Source: Cladopsammia gracilis (Eukaryota > Cnidaria > Anthozoa > Scleractinia > Dendrophylliidae). Taken from it: a DNA stretch of 64,000 nucleotides. Location: NCBI GenBank assembly GCA_022457155.1, contig JAJGOT010000211.1, forward strand, positions 803,501 to 867,500, read 5' to 3'. Position 1 is the first letter of the stretch. Every line of letters begins with the position of its first letter. The position numbers were made by a program, and so were the translations under genes. Shown here piece by piece: positions 32,737-42,945 of this stretch. Below the pieces are notes generated by a model. That model was not told the origin of the DNA. It worked only from the letters and a program-made list of their open reading frames with translations, and searched no databases.

Positions 32737-34322
32737 CTTATGCGCGAAGCGGCATGAGGTAAGGTTTCGGTTCCTTTTTACTCATGCGCGAAGCGGCATG
32801 AGGTAAGGTTTCGGCTCCGTTTTTCTTGTTTTTATTTTTTGTCTCACGATTTTGCATGCAAATTTATGCACGCATATTTTAAATTGTGCACTTCCGGTTC
32901 ATAGCTATGCCACTATACTTCCTGTTTATTGACTTCCGGCTACTCTCACTTCCGGTAAAACAGCGTTACCGAAGTGTCACGACAGCGTCTCCTATAACCA
33001 CCCTGCTTACATGACTAGTGTTAGTATAGTTAGGTATATATAACACTCAGAAGAATCACTGGCTTCATTGTGGTACAGACATTTACAAAACATTCAATAG
33101 TAAACAACGTGGTTTACAGGAACGATGACTGAATGAAAGGAGTAACTCTTCTCCATGTCGGACATCTTCTTATCATGTTTAAAGTATATCATTAAATTTT
33201 TTTACGCATGCGCATGAGTAAAGGCTGCTTGGAGCCTCTTGTTTCTTGTAATTTTTTGTCACGATTTTGCATGCAAATTTATGCACGCATATTTTAAATT
33301 GTGCACTTCCGGTTCATGTCTTAGCCATTTACCTTTCCTGTTTAGTGACTTCCGGCTACTCTCACTTCCGGTAAAAGAGCGTCACTGAAGTATCACGACA
33401 GCATCTCCTTCAACCCTACATACATTACTATGTTCACGTTTGGTATATATAAGACTTAGAAGAATCACTGGCTTCATTGTGGTAGAGCCTTCATTTCTAA
33501 AACATTCAATACTAAACAACGTGGTTTGCAGGAACGATGACTGAATGAAAGGAGTAACTCTTCTCCATGTTGGACATCTTCTTATCATGTTTAAAATATA
33601 TCATAAAACTATCTTATGCATGCGCATGAGTAAAGGTTGCTTGGAGCCTCTTGTTATTTTTATTTTTTGTGTCACGATTTTGCATGCAAATTTATGCACG
33701 CGTATTTTAACTTTACACTTCCGGTTTAGTGACTTCCGGCTACTCTCACTTCCGGCAAAACAGCGTCACTGAAGTGTCACGGCAGCGTCCTACAACCCTA
33801 CTTGCATTACTAATGTCCGCGTCAGGTATATACACCTGATTGAAGAAACGTCATTTAAAAAAGCATAAACCACGAACGATGAGACCGAATGGGATTCTGG
33901 GTAGGCAGCATTGCCAAGCTAGTTATATTCTATTTCTTGATAATCAAGATGTTTTCTTTGTTTGAGACATTTAAGAGCATGATTTATGTATTCTGTGTTA
34001 ATATAATGTATATTCTGTCACACACGAAGACTAAATTTTCCAACTTCCCAGTAAGCCTTTGGGTCGCATCGTTCATGGTTTACGCTTTTTACCTGACAAC
34101 GTTTCTTCAATTTGGTGTGTAAGACTTAGACGAATCATTGGCTTCATTGTGGTAAAGCCTTCATTTGCAAAACAATCAAAAGTAAACGACATGGTTTTCA
34201 GGGACGATGACTGAATAAAAGGAGTAACTCTTTTCCATGTCGGACATCTTCTTATCTTGTTTAAAATATATCACAAAACCTTTTTATGCATGCGCATGAG
34301 TATAGGCTACTTAGAGCCTCTT
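32737..34322 (-). repeat. ETS/NRF1 dispersed repeats, three copies in tandem (unit 2)
   Basis: Copies at 32737-33242, 33243-33653 and 33654-34322, all in the orientation with CTTCCGG words, each with three to four ETS-type cores in about 80 bp and a CATGCGCATGAG end. The third is interrupted by the MITE at 33830-34119. Confidence 0.75.
33830..34119. mobile_element. TA-flanked MITE (CACACCAAATTGAAGAAACG ends)
   Basis: Starts CACCTGATTGAAGAAACGTC and ends with the near-complement GTTTCTTCAATTTGGTGTG. Unit 1 near 13988-14002 has the uninterrupted TATATATAAG target. 290 bp, no coding capacity. Confidence 0.8.
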
Positions 34323-34323
34323 G

Positions 34324-34536
34324 TTGAGACTTACATAACGCAATATCGACACTTAGAATTTCATTTTCAATAAATTTTAAAGTGTAAAACAGAAAATCTA
34401 AAATCCCCACTCAGGATTGAACCTGTGACCTCTGCTAGGCTTAGGCTTACATAGCCTACCGTACCACTGTACCACCTAGCTTCTCGGGTTGCTTAGGCCT
34501 AAATTTAACTATATAAACTGCTACCCCCAACCTCAA
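34324..34536 (-). mobile_element. tRNA-like TIR element, copy 2 (right end deleted)
   Basis: Same A-box- and B-box-like words as at 14199. About 30 bp before the right terminus are missing compared with unit 1. Confidence 0.6.
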
Positions 34537-35012
34537 TAAGGTGTCCGACGTCCTTCTGGACGGTAAGATTTGGGCTTTCGGTGTCTGTATTAACGGGGTT
34601 CAACTGTATTTTAATAGGAAATTAGAGAATTTTGTTTGTGTCCGCCATTTTGCTGTAGAGCTCGACTGATGATTGTCTTCATTGAAGATTCCGTTTCAGG
34701 TCTCCATAAACTAAATATCATTTTATTTCAAATGTTACATATCCGAACAATATAATATTAGGTTTTTTTATACGTGTAGCGAAGTTATTTTTCCGTTAAC
34801 TCGTGACTTTCACAGTGTTTTCCCGAGATATATTTAAGGTTTCATTCAAATCTCGGACGTTACAAAGAAATATTCAAATATTCATTTTAGTCTTGTGGAC
34901 TACTGGTCACGCGTGACGGAGCATAGTTGTAATTGTATGTTATTTTGCAACTCTAGCAAAAATTATTTGCAATTTCCGCATTTTTCCGATAAATTTGAAT
35001 TTTTAGTAAAAT

Positions 35013-35053
35013 CCAAGATGGCGGCCATCTTGGTGGCCATTTGAATGACGTCA
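35013..35053. promoter_or_regulatory. YY1-like palindrome next to a CRE, unit 2
   Basis: Exact counterpart of 17314-17354, with both the AAGATGGCGGCCATCTT palindrome and TGACGTCA unchanged. Confidence 0.4.
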
Positions 35054-36133
35054 CGGACCCCTCCCCCCCCCCCACCCCCCAACCAGCAGCGCAACAACCC
35101 ATAACATTTACCTTATCTTGTAGAGCACATCACAGGGTATCTATCAGGCATAAAATATTTTCGAAATATTGCCACACCGTAAAAAACCTATCCGGGTGCG
35201 GGTGGCGGGGGGGTGCGTGTACGTATTAGCCTACATTACAGTAGGACAATGGTGGTTGATAGCTGAAACAAAAGCTACGTAAAAAATTGATTTGAGAAGT
35301 GACATTGTGTAGACACTGAGTTGTAAAGAGCTGTTGAAACCAACTGAAGAGTGAAAGATAGAGTCAACCACAAAACAGAACAAAATCTGCTTGACTAAGT
35401 TCTGATCAATCGAGTGTTGGATAAGTCGCTGGTCTCCGCCAACGCTTTTCTAACATAAGTGGTCTGAAACCGAGATATGTGGTGGATCGAGTGGGGACTG
35501 AGAAATAAACAAAAACCATTTCGTTTGAATGTTCTTTTCTACTATAAAAAGAAGGTCACATTTTCAAAAAACATCATGCCCCCAAAACGTCTTCAAATTT
35601 TACCAAACCCTGACCAAACCACATTTTACCGGTAACACTTAATTTAGCTAATACTGCAGGAAACCGTTTTCTTGCACTTTTTTTTCTAGTGAGATCGCGT
35701 GCAACTTATGCGAGAATTTGTATGCGTTCGCTGTTTGCCGTAGAACGCGAAACTTATAAGAGATTAAGGTGAAGATCTCTGAAGAGATTAAAACTAAATC
35801 TCTCTATTTAATTACGTGGACCGTTGTTCAAAACTGAAAAATATAATTGTGTATATGTCTTACCTGAATCTTACTTGGCCCTTGGCCGGCATTTGTGAAA
35901 GGTGAACGAAAAATTAAATTGCAAAGGAAACTGAACGTTGTACAAAAATCATCCTTGATATAAAAAATACAGTGACATTGATATACAGCGTAGGCACGCG
36001 CATCACTTACTGTGACTGAGCTTTTAGAAACACAGTCCTGGCGCGTGTGTTTCTGAAAAACTCCCGGACATTTCTGAAAACTTGGACATTTCGGGTCCAA
36101 AAGCTATTTTTAAAATGTTGTTTTTAGCGGAGC
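35054..36133. other. Non-coding, unit 2 copy of 17355-18207
   Basis: Includes the uninterrupted target (GAGCTTTTAGAAAC, 36019-36032) of the poly-G-ended element found in unit 1. No gene recognised. Confidence 0.45.
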
Positions 36134-36633
36134 TCGCGGGCCGAAGACCCGGCGGGGCTCCATACTCATAGAACCTGTGCCCGTCATTTTTCATGGTCAT
36201 GGCTAGCAGAATGTTTCGCGGGCGCGTTATGTGCCCGCCGCCGCCCGCCGTACACGTTGGGCTAGCTCGCAAGCGCTTATTACTTCACAAAACATGCGCG
36301 TATGACGCCACACAACATCCGGGATCTTTGAGCAAATATGCAAATCAGTTTTTCGGGCAATTTTTGACAAGCAACAAGTGTATTTTATTCGGAAAGAAGT
36401 CGTACTAGTTATTCTAGACGGAGAAAAAAAAAATTTGTGAACGTTTGTACGGTCTAAATGTACTGTGCAGACGGTCGCGTAATACTGTTTTTGAGAATTG
36501 CTAAAATTGAAAAATAGCCCGGTCGTCAATCTTAATTCTTCTGCTTCCGACCTTTCACCACAGTTAAGCTTATCATCGGCTTTCTGTTCAAAGTGCGACG
36601 CTGTTAGGCTCAGCCTATCTATATATATTATTT
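36134..36633. repeat. GC-rich dispersed repeat, short complete copy
   Basis: Starts TAGCGGAGCTCGCGGGCCGA and ends GGCTCAGCCTATCTATATAT. It has the same ends as 39642-41100 but a shorter interior, so it is probably an internally deleted form of that element. Confidence 0.65.
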
Positions 36634-36639
36634 TTTTTT

Positions 36640-37161
36640 TTTAGCGAAGCTCGTGGGCCAAAGGCCCGGCGGAGCCGTTGATTTCCCTTTCGTAAACGGT
36701 CGATGCCATTTTGTAATGGTTGATACTATTTCTCTCTAGTTTATTCCTGGATTGGGACGAAAATAGGCTGTCATTATTAGATTCACGGTTAGGTAAGATT
36801 TAGGGTTAGGATGACCCGTTATTGATATATATTAAGAAAAGCATCTTTTATAATTAAATTTTTCTTGGGTTTGCCGGATCAACCCAGTGGTCTAGTGGTA
36901 AAAGAGAGATGTTTGCATGCAGAGGTTTCGGGTTCGATTCCAGGTAATTATATTCCATTTTTCTTTTCAATCTGATAGAAAAAATAATTCTAAAATTGGT
37001 GAAAATGTTTCTAAGTGTCGCTAAAATGGCATCGACTGTTTACGAAAGGGAAATGCGCGACGGAGCCCCATACTCATAGAACCTATGCCCATCATTTTTC
37101 ATGGTCATGGCTAGCGGAATTTTTCGCGGGCGCGTTGTGTGCCCGCCGCCGGCCGCCCGCC
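36640..37161. repeat. GC-rich dispersed repeat, second copy, split by a MITE, at the unit 2/3 junction
   Basis: TAGCGAAGCTCGTGGGCC ... GGAGCC, interrupted by the TIR element at 36681-37054, then CCATACTCATAGAACC ... GCCGGCCGCC. It touches the unit 3 start exactly as the copy at 20460 touches unit 2. Confidence 0.7.
36681..37054 (+). mobile_element. TIR element (32-bp ends) carrying a tRNA-like promoter
   Basis: ATTTCCCTTTCGTAAACGGT ... at the left and its complement at the right agree in 31 of 32 bases. Inside, plus strand, 36890-36945: TGGTCTAGTGG fits an RNA polymerase III A box and GGGTTCGATTCC a B box, 35 bases apart. No clover-leaf acceptor stem forms, so it is tRNA-derived and not a tRNA gene. 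Confidence 0.75.
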
Positions 37162-37215
37162 GTTGGCTTCACCAGTTAATGAAGTTGGAAAGGCATACCG
37201 TAGTGCCATGTGCCT

Positions 37216-38241
37216 TCAGACCCAATGTTCCTGTGGTTGATTCTCCCTTAATGCATGTGAGCCCTTACATTTAGGAGTTTGTTGGCGAGTTCCTGCAAAT
37301 AAACCGGTGCGGTATGCCACATCTGCGTTACGGAGATGTGTCTTCTTGCAGCAAAGCACATTCACCAGACCGTTCCTCAACTTCTTGTACATGAACATGT
37401 AAATGAATGGATTGTAGCATGCAGATGATTTGGCGATGTATGATGGGATCGACGCGGCGAAATCGCTGATCAGACCTGGGTCGTACATCCCCACAATCGA
37501 GGAGATAGCGTATGGTGTCCAGGCGGCAAGGAAACCCGCTGTAATGGCAACAGCTATCCATGCCATTTTGCTCTCTGCTGCAATGGTGTCTTGGGTGGCA
37601 CGGCTGTTTTCTCCCCAATTTTGCCTTGTTTGCTCGGTCAACCCACTCACAGATTTGTACGACTTGTAGAAGCAGAAGATAATCGCAGTTACTGGCAGTA
37701 CAAAGCAGGCACAAATCAAGCACAGGGCATATGACACAGCATCTACTTCTCTTGACCTCCAGTCTATAGAACAGCTCGTCCCAACCCCCTCTTGCACGTA
37801 GCTTGACCAGCCAAGGACGGGCAAAAGGCTCCAGAAGAATGAGTAACACCATAGCACAATGGAGAGGAGCAAAGCTTTTCTTTTACCGAATTGAGCCTCG
37901 CCACCGTCGTAAAGCTTACAGAGTGTGACGTAACGTTCGTACGCGACTCCAGCTAAATTCATCATGGACCCAAGCGCAAAAAAGGCGGTGAGGAATCCAT
38001 AAGCCGTGCAGCCAGCCTCTCCGAACACCCATTCACCCCGTACGTTGGACACGACTACAAAAGGAAGCACTACTATTGACTTCATAAAGTCGCCAATCGA
38101 AATGTTGATGATGAAGATATTGGGTGCGTCTAAGAGCTTAGGATGTGTGAAGTACACGAGGCAAACGAGAAAGTTGAGGATTATCCCGCAGCTCCCGATT
38201 ATGGACGACAGAGCTGCGAAAGCTTTAAAGACAATCCTCAT
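37216..38241 (-). CDS. Opsin copy 3 (341 aa), full length, Glu181 present
   Basis: Retinal-binding GPCR and the most complete copy in the window. It has a very short N-terminus directly before helix 1 (N23), D51 (bovine 83), C78, Tyr81 (bovine 113), ERY 102-104, E151 (bovine 181), C157, helix 6 AWTPY at 240-244, retinal lysine K271, NPFIY 277-281, the post-NPxxY triplet YKK at 285-287 and CC 297-298. A 41-residue polar tail ends in EHWV. Unlike copies 1 and 2 it has Lys54 at the bovine-86 position, a helix-2 site near the Schiff base that tunes vertebrate UV pigments. ATG choice: in-frame TAA 9 bases upstream, just after a T-rich tract with ACAG that looks like a 3' splice site. The tandem-duplication junction lies only 54 bp past the stop, so the original 3'UTR is mostly missing. 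Confidence 0.93.
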   Translation of the reverse strand: MRIVFKAFAALSSIIGSCGIILNFLVCLVYFTHPKLLDAPNIFIINISIGDFMKSIVVLPFVVVSNVRGEWVFGEAGCTAYGFLTAFFALGSMMNLAGVAYERYVTLCKLYDGGEAQFGKRKALLLSIVLWCYSFFWSLLPVLGWSSYVQEGVGTSCSIDWRSREVDAVSYALCLICACFVLPVTAIIFCFYKSYKSVSGLTEQTRQNWGENSRATQDTIAAESKMAWIAVAITAGFLAAWTPYAISSIVGMYDPGLISDFAASIPSYIAKSSACYNPFIYMFMYKKLRNGLVNVLCCKKTHLRNADVAYRTGLFAGTRQQTPKCKGSHALRENQPQEHWV

Positions 38242-38458
38242 CTTAAGTCTTTACCTGTAAAAAAAAAGGAAAGTGAAAGTTATTGTGCAGCGATGCTAGG
38301 CGTACGCGTAATCTGGGTTTACCAAACGTAGTATCCTTATTGTTAAATAAATACTGTATATACACTAATGATTGTATTCATCTTAAGTTTATTTATTTAC
38401 CTTCAAGTTCTAGTAGAGAAAAAAACGGTTTACAATTCAAAAAAGTTACCATAAGATA

Positions 38459-38990
38459 GAGTGGTTTTACTTCAGTCTTACTTCACCCGTGAAATAGATA
38501 GTAGGATTTTACGCCGTAGTACTTCGTATCAGTTTCTATTATCCTCAAATATTAGAGCGATTACAGTTAGACTAACCCGTGAAATAGTTAGTAGAATAGT
38601 ACGCACTATTAGACAATAATTCCATTGTTTTCTTTTGTTGAATTTGGACTATCACACACTAATAGGCCATTTGCACGATGACGTCATTTGACTACTACTA
38701 CCAGAATCCTTCAGTTTTTTGTTTTGTAATGCAAATTAGGGCTATTGTTATTTAAACCGCACTGGAATTACAAAATTTAAATAAGAAAGGAAAATGAAAT
38801 GAATTCTGGTAGAGGTAGTAGTCAAATGACGTCATCGTGCAAATGGCCTATTGTTAGATTGTGTTTCACGGGTTAACTATAATCACTCTATCCCGGTCTA
38901 GCGCTAGTGTAATAGATAGTGATAGATAGTGATAGATAGTGTTACACACTAGCTAATAGTTTCTGTTTCACAGTTGAAGTAAAATCACTC
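38459..38990. mobile_element. TA-flanked MITE (GAGTGGTTTTACTTCA ends), unit 3
   Basis: 532 bp, TA on both sides (38457-38458, 38991-38992). The empty site is seen in unit 1 at about 4491 (ATAAGATAAGGAAATG). It has an internally repeated GATAGTGATAGATAGTG stretch and hosts the AT-flanked MITE at 38664-38849. Same family as 25898-26029. Confidence 0.85.
38664..38849. mobile_element. AT-flanked MITE (AGGCCATTTGCACGATGACG ends), nested
   Basis: Arms of about 45 bp contain TGACGTCA on each side. AT flanks at 38662-38663 and 38850-38851. The relative at 25898-26029 shows the uninterrupted host sequence GACTAATTGTTAG. Confidence 0.85.
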
Positions 38991-38992
38991 TA

Positions 38993-39641
38993 AGGAAATG
39001 AAAAACAAATTAAAGACATAATAAAATCGAAAAAAAAAACTGAATAAATTAATAAACTCTTGTGTATTTCATTTAATTCAAGATAGTGCCGAGCTAAAAA
39101 TGAGTAACTGAACAACGCAGGGTCTTTTCCAAACGAAAACAAAAACTAACAAAATCTGCCTTCTACTTCTTATCTCGCAGTTCAGTGTCTTTTTAAATTT
39201 TAGTTTAGCACTTCTTTCTCACCGACGTTGATTAAAAATTATGGAAATGAAAAAAAAAATTATCCTCGCAGTACAATCGTTACAATTAATGTAACTAGGA
39301 ATAACGCCTGGAAAACAAGTTTAAGCCTTCGTGTTACCGCAGCGTTGCTATAGAAACTGATCAAGAGCTATCAAGGCCCCATATGCGGGGAGAGGGAAGT
39401 AAATCAAAAATCATTTTTAGGGCATGACAGGCAAAACAGTAATAAAGCAAATTATTTGCATACAGCAGGATATCTTATCAATATATTTTTCGTTCACTGG
39501 ACGTTTTGGTAATGCAAGTTACCTGATACAATTTAAAGGAAACCTTTATCCAAGGATCACAATTATACCAAAAGGATAACTCCACTTAAGGACTGAGCAC
39601 CTCAAAAACCCATATCCTATCCCGCGGCACGTGCCTTTGTA
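38993..39641. other. Non-coding, unit 3 with two empty insertion sites
   Basis: Aligns with 4493-7060 of unit 1 but lacks the elements at 5093 and 5630. The join at 39281-39292 is the intact target of the latter. Confidence 0.6.
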
Positions 39642-41100
39642 GCGGAGCTCTGCGGGCCGAAGGCCCGCGCGGAGCGCCATACTCATAGAACCAGAGAACC
39701 ATAGAACCCATGCTCGTCATTTTTCATGGTCATGGCTGGCGGAATGTTTCGCGGGCGCGTTGTGTGCCCGCCGCCGCCGCCGACGCCGTCGCTTAGGGTT
39801 AACTCGCGGTCGCGTAGACCGTCGCAAAACATGCGCGTATGACGCTACCCAACAACATTGCAATTTCACGTCACCTGGGAAAACACTGCTGTGTTTAGCG
39901 GAGAAAACCGTTTAAATTGTAACGTAATGTAATGCAATGTAAATCTTTATTTAAACACGGAGAATCATCAGTTAAGTTAATAATTAAAAATTAAAACTTG
40001 TACAACTGCTTTACATGATTGCCGTGTGGGAATCCGATATCTCAGATACTTTCTTAATACCCCGTTAAAACTGCCCAATAGAACAAAGGCTTTTTAAATC
40101 TTGGGGCAAGTTGTTCCATAAACAGGCCCCGCTGTAGCAAAAACTTCGTTTTAGGTAATTAGTATTTGGCTTGGGCAGCGAAAGCTTTCCTTCAAGATTT
40201 CTTAGGTTATAATCGTTATTCTCCTGAATTTTTTCGCGGTTTGCTTCTCAAGACAGGGATACTAATTAAAGGGATATTCAGAAGCCGCTATAGTGGAAAT
40301 AGAAGAGCTTTCAGAGATAAAATCTTGCTTCGAGGATGGGAGCAATGCGGGAAGATGTTTGTCACTTCGGGTTATAAGAAGCGGAGATTTAAACAATTTC
40401 CAAGCAGCGGAGCGACTTAAATGTAACAAAAAATACATTTTTCGATGAGAATTTATGTTGATATTAATCTGTGATTGACTTTTTTGTGTTCTCGCTAGTT
40501 TTCGGGAGAATTGTTTATAACGCGCTCAATTAAATTCAGTTGTTTTGATTTCTTTCATCGGAGACATCTCGGCCTCGATGAGCTCTTAAAGGTTCGCGTT
40601 TTGCTTTTAAACATAAACTTATGGAGATTTGAATAAAATTTTTCGAAAGAAGATTGTGTTGTCCATTTTTATGTGTTTGTTCATTCATTACATAGGTTGA
40701 AAAGCGATTTTATGTAAACAAAACAAAACAAGACTTGGATTTTATAGTTGTAAACTTCTCTCGCGCGGTCTTATGCAAATATGTTTGTGTATTTTTTTGC
40801 AATTTTGATTTCCAAATCAGTTTCTCGGACAATTTTTATAAGCAGCAGGTGTATTTTATTTGGAAATTAGTCTTACTAGTTATTCTAGACAGAGAAAAAG
40901 TTGTTTTTGTGAACTTTTGTACAGTCTAAATGTACTGTGCAAACGGTCGCGTAAGTCTGTTTTTGAGAATTGCTAAAATTAATAGATAGCCCGGTCGTCA
41001 ATTTTATTCTTGTGCTTCCGACCTTTCACCTCAATTAAGTTTATCATCGGCTTTCTGTTCAAAGAGCGACGCAGTTAGGCTCAGGCTATCTATATATATT
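39642..41100. mobile_element. Long form of the GC-rich-ended repeat element, unit 3 insertion
   Basis: Units 1 and 2 read TTTGTAGCCTAAATATGG. Unit 3 is split after GTAGC, begins GGAGCTCTGCGGGCCGAAGG and returns at TATATATTAGCCCAAATATG. One end is GC-rich (CATGGTCATGGCTGGCGGAA, GCCGCCGCCG), the other is the TATCTATATATATTA end. It contains a decayed LINE piece at 39930-40165. No TIR or enzyme was recognised. Confidence 0.65.
39930..40165 (-). pseudogene. Decayed LINE reverse transcriptase C-terminus
   Basis: On the minus strand RSFCYSGACLWNNLPQDLKK can be read, the motif found near the end of CR1/L2-like reverse transcriptases (YSGA..WN.LP..L). A frameshift and stop follow. The stretch ends in AATGTAATGTAA-type words, a simple-repeat LINE tail, on the side expected for its 3' end. 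Confidence 0.65.
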
Positions 41101-42404
41101 AGCCCAAATATGGGAGTACCCTTCCAGTAAATCCAGTATCCAGTAAATACAATTTCAATTGTGAATATAGCCTGAAATATATTACTCTGACAATTGTTTT
41201 GATTGCGGTCATCACTCAGTGAGGATTACAGTTTCGATGTCATTTCCTTGTTTCATTTCTTTTTTGCAGTTCATGTATGTTATTTCGTTTTGCCCATATC
41301 CAATTTGCGACTGTTTGCTTAAGTTGTTAGGTGACAAAGTTGTCCTGACAGTTGCAGACGATTACTGATAAACTCTACTTATGGATTTAATATTATTCGG
41401 TAAATTATTTTTCCACTGGATCGAAACTACCTCGTGAGGTCAGTAGTTTCGACAATCATGCTCAGATCAGACATGTTTCGATTATGATTCACGAACGGCA
41501 TCGCCTGATGTGAACACTTTTAACCCTTTAAGCCCTAATATCAAAATTTAAATTCTCATTTCTTGTCCCTATACATTTCCTATAGAAGTAATGGGGAGAA
41601 ATTGTTTAGATATCAAAAGAATTCATCTTGTGTGATCATGTCCTTAATTCTCATTACCTTTTTTATTAATAAGGCATTGATATTACAAGGAGAAATTTGA
41701 TGCTGATCACTCTTCGGGCTTAAAGGGTTAATCACAGTGAAACATGTTTCATTCGTGATCAGACTAAACTTGTTTCGCCCCAGTGTGAACACAGTCCTAG
41801 ATTACAGTTGAAGTAATAAACCTGTTTACACCAAAAATTTATTAACGATCGATAATTATTATTATTATTTGTAAAATTCATTAACATTTCATAACAGTTA
41901 TGACCAATAAATAGGCAATATTTGAGTCTCGCGCTACGCGCTCGCGCCCCAAAACCCGCTTGAGCGCCCCCAATAACATGTATACTTTGTAAACCCCATT
42001 GTAAAATTCATTAATAATTCATAAGGGTACGTACTAACAAATAGAAATGAGCCATTCCAATCACATGGTTAACCCTGTATATCAGATACAACTCAATAGT
42101 GGTTGTATCTAATTTACATTCCAGATACAACCACTAGTGAGTTGTATCTGGAATGTGAATGTGAATGTACATTCGCGTCTGTGTTGTATCGGCACTATAC
42201 ATTCACTCGGCTGCGCCTCGTGATTGTTTAGGCCGATTCAACACTCTCGCTAATGTAGTAAACATTACATAAAAATCAACTGAGTTGATGAATTATTAAA
42301 CAGTAGAATTAACTTTTGATACAAACACCTGCTCAGCTAATTAGTATTCACACTCATTGTTTCATTTGACAAGTTAGGTACGATAAAATATGATTGAGCG
42401 GGAG
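41101..42404. other. Non-coding, unit 3
   Basis: No gene recognised. 41420-41800 has two partial inverted pairs (AACCCTTTAAGCCCTAAT at 41523 against TTCGGGCTTAAAGGGTT at 41713, with GAAACATG words outside), so it is probably another MITE of about 300-360 bp. 42080-42150 repeats AGATACAACCACTAGTGAGT words in both directions. Confidence 0.4.
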
Positions 42405-42945
42405 ATCTGAGGCACTTTTTCACTCATAATCTTTGTTGTGAAAATTTCTGTTCTCACTTTAACTGTCTATGTATTTATTTCAGAAATCGCTGTGAATCGC
42501 CTTCCGAACGAGAATAGGTTGGTGATCCAAAGATTATGAGGCAATTAGTTGTCCATATCTCCCTTCCCACACTAATTTGTAAATTAATTTCCAAGGGGAG
42601 TGGACTGTGAATCGCTGAACGACTGGGTAAAGTGACGCGATCCTAATTGCAGAATTTGTGTAAAAATGTCTCCCAAGAGCTTTCCACTATGAAGCCACAA
42701 ATGTGTTGTTTGTGTTTGTGTAAGTGTGGTTGTCTCAGTGGCCTAGTGGTAAAGCATCTGTCCGGTCATCAGGAGACCCGGGTTCAACTCCCGGCTGTGG
42801 CACTTTTTCACTCATAATCTTGGTTGTGAAAATTTCTGTTCTCACTTTTACTGTATATATCAGTACATATATATAATTATACGATTCAGTGAAGCACGTT
42901 TCATTCGTGAAATCGCCTGTTATATATATATATATATATATAAAG
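42405..42945 (+). mobile_element. tRNA-derived SINE-like insertion splitting a conserved palindrome
   Basis: Inserted in the GATAAAATATGAGCGG palindrome kept in units 1 and 2. At 42725-42800 TGGCCTAGTGG (A box) and GGGTTCAACTCCC (B box) have tRNA spacing, and a perfect CCGGG/CCCGG T-stem can form, but the acceptor and anticodon stems cannot. GGCACTTTTTCACTCATAAT follows at 42799 and also stands alone at 42409, so two tail copies flank the head. It ends in TA repeats (42920-42942). Confidence 0.65.

Larger units (their letters stand above)
30146..34606. mobile_element. Composite pogo/Tigger-like element, unit 2 copy
   Basis: CAGTGGAACCCGCTTTACGG start and AACGGGGTTCAACTG end, followed by TA. 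It has the same layout as in unit 1: minisatellite (30162-30510), 690-bp spacer, minisatellite (31193-31582), CCAAT-box element (31855-32600), ETS/NRF1 repeats (32737-34322), tRNA-like element (34324-34536). It is shorter than in unit 1 because it lacks later nested insertions and has fewer minisatellite copies. Confidence 0.6.
20461..37161. repeat. Segmental duplication unit 2 (opsin copy 2 plus flank)
   Basis: The unit begins at GTTGGCTTCACCAGTTAATG (20461), the same bases that begin unit 3 at 37162, each time directly after the same GC-rich repeat. Relative to unit 1 it lacks about 1.9 kb and 2.4 kb. It has gained a LINE-bearing insert (27760-30029) and several MITEs (22333-22500, 23688-24261, 25898-26029, 33830-34119). 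Unit 1 shows the empty site for each of these MITEs. Confidence 0.9.

Noticed and set aside
42725..42800. Functional tRNA gene
   Set aside because: Only the T-stem and promoter boxes are sound. Acceptor and anticodon stems do not pair, and it sits in a SINE-like insert. The same applies to 36890-36945 and to the minus-strand blocks near 1200 and 14300.
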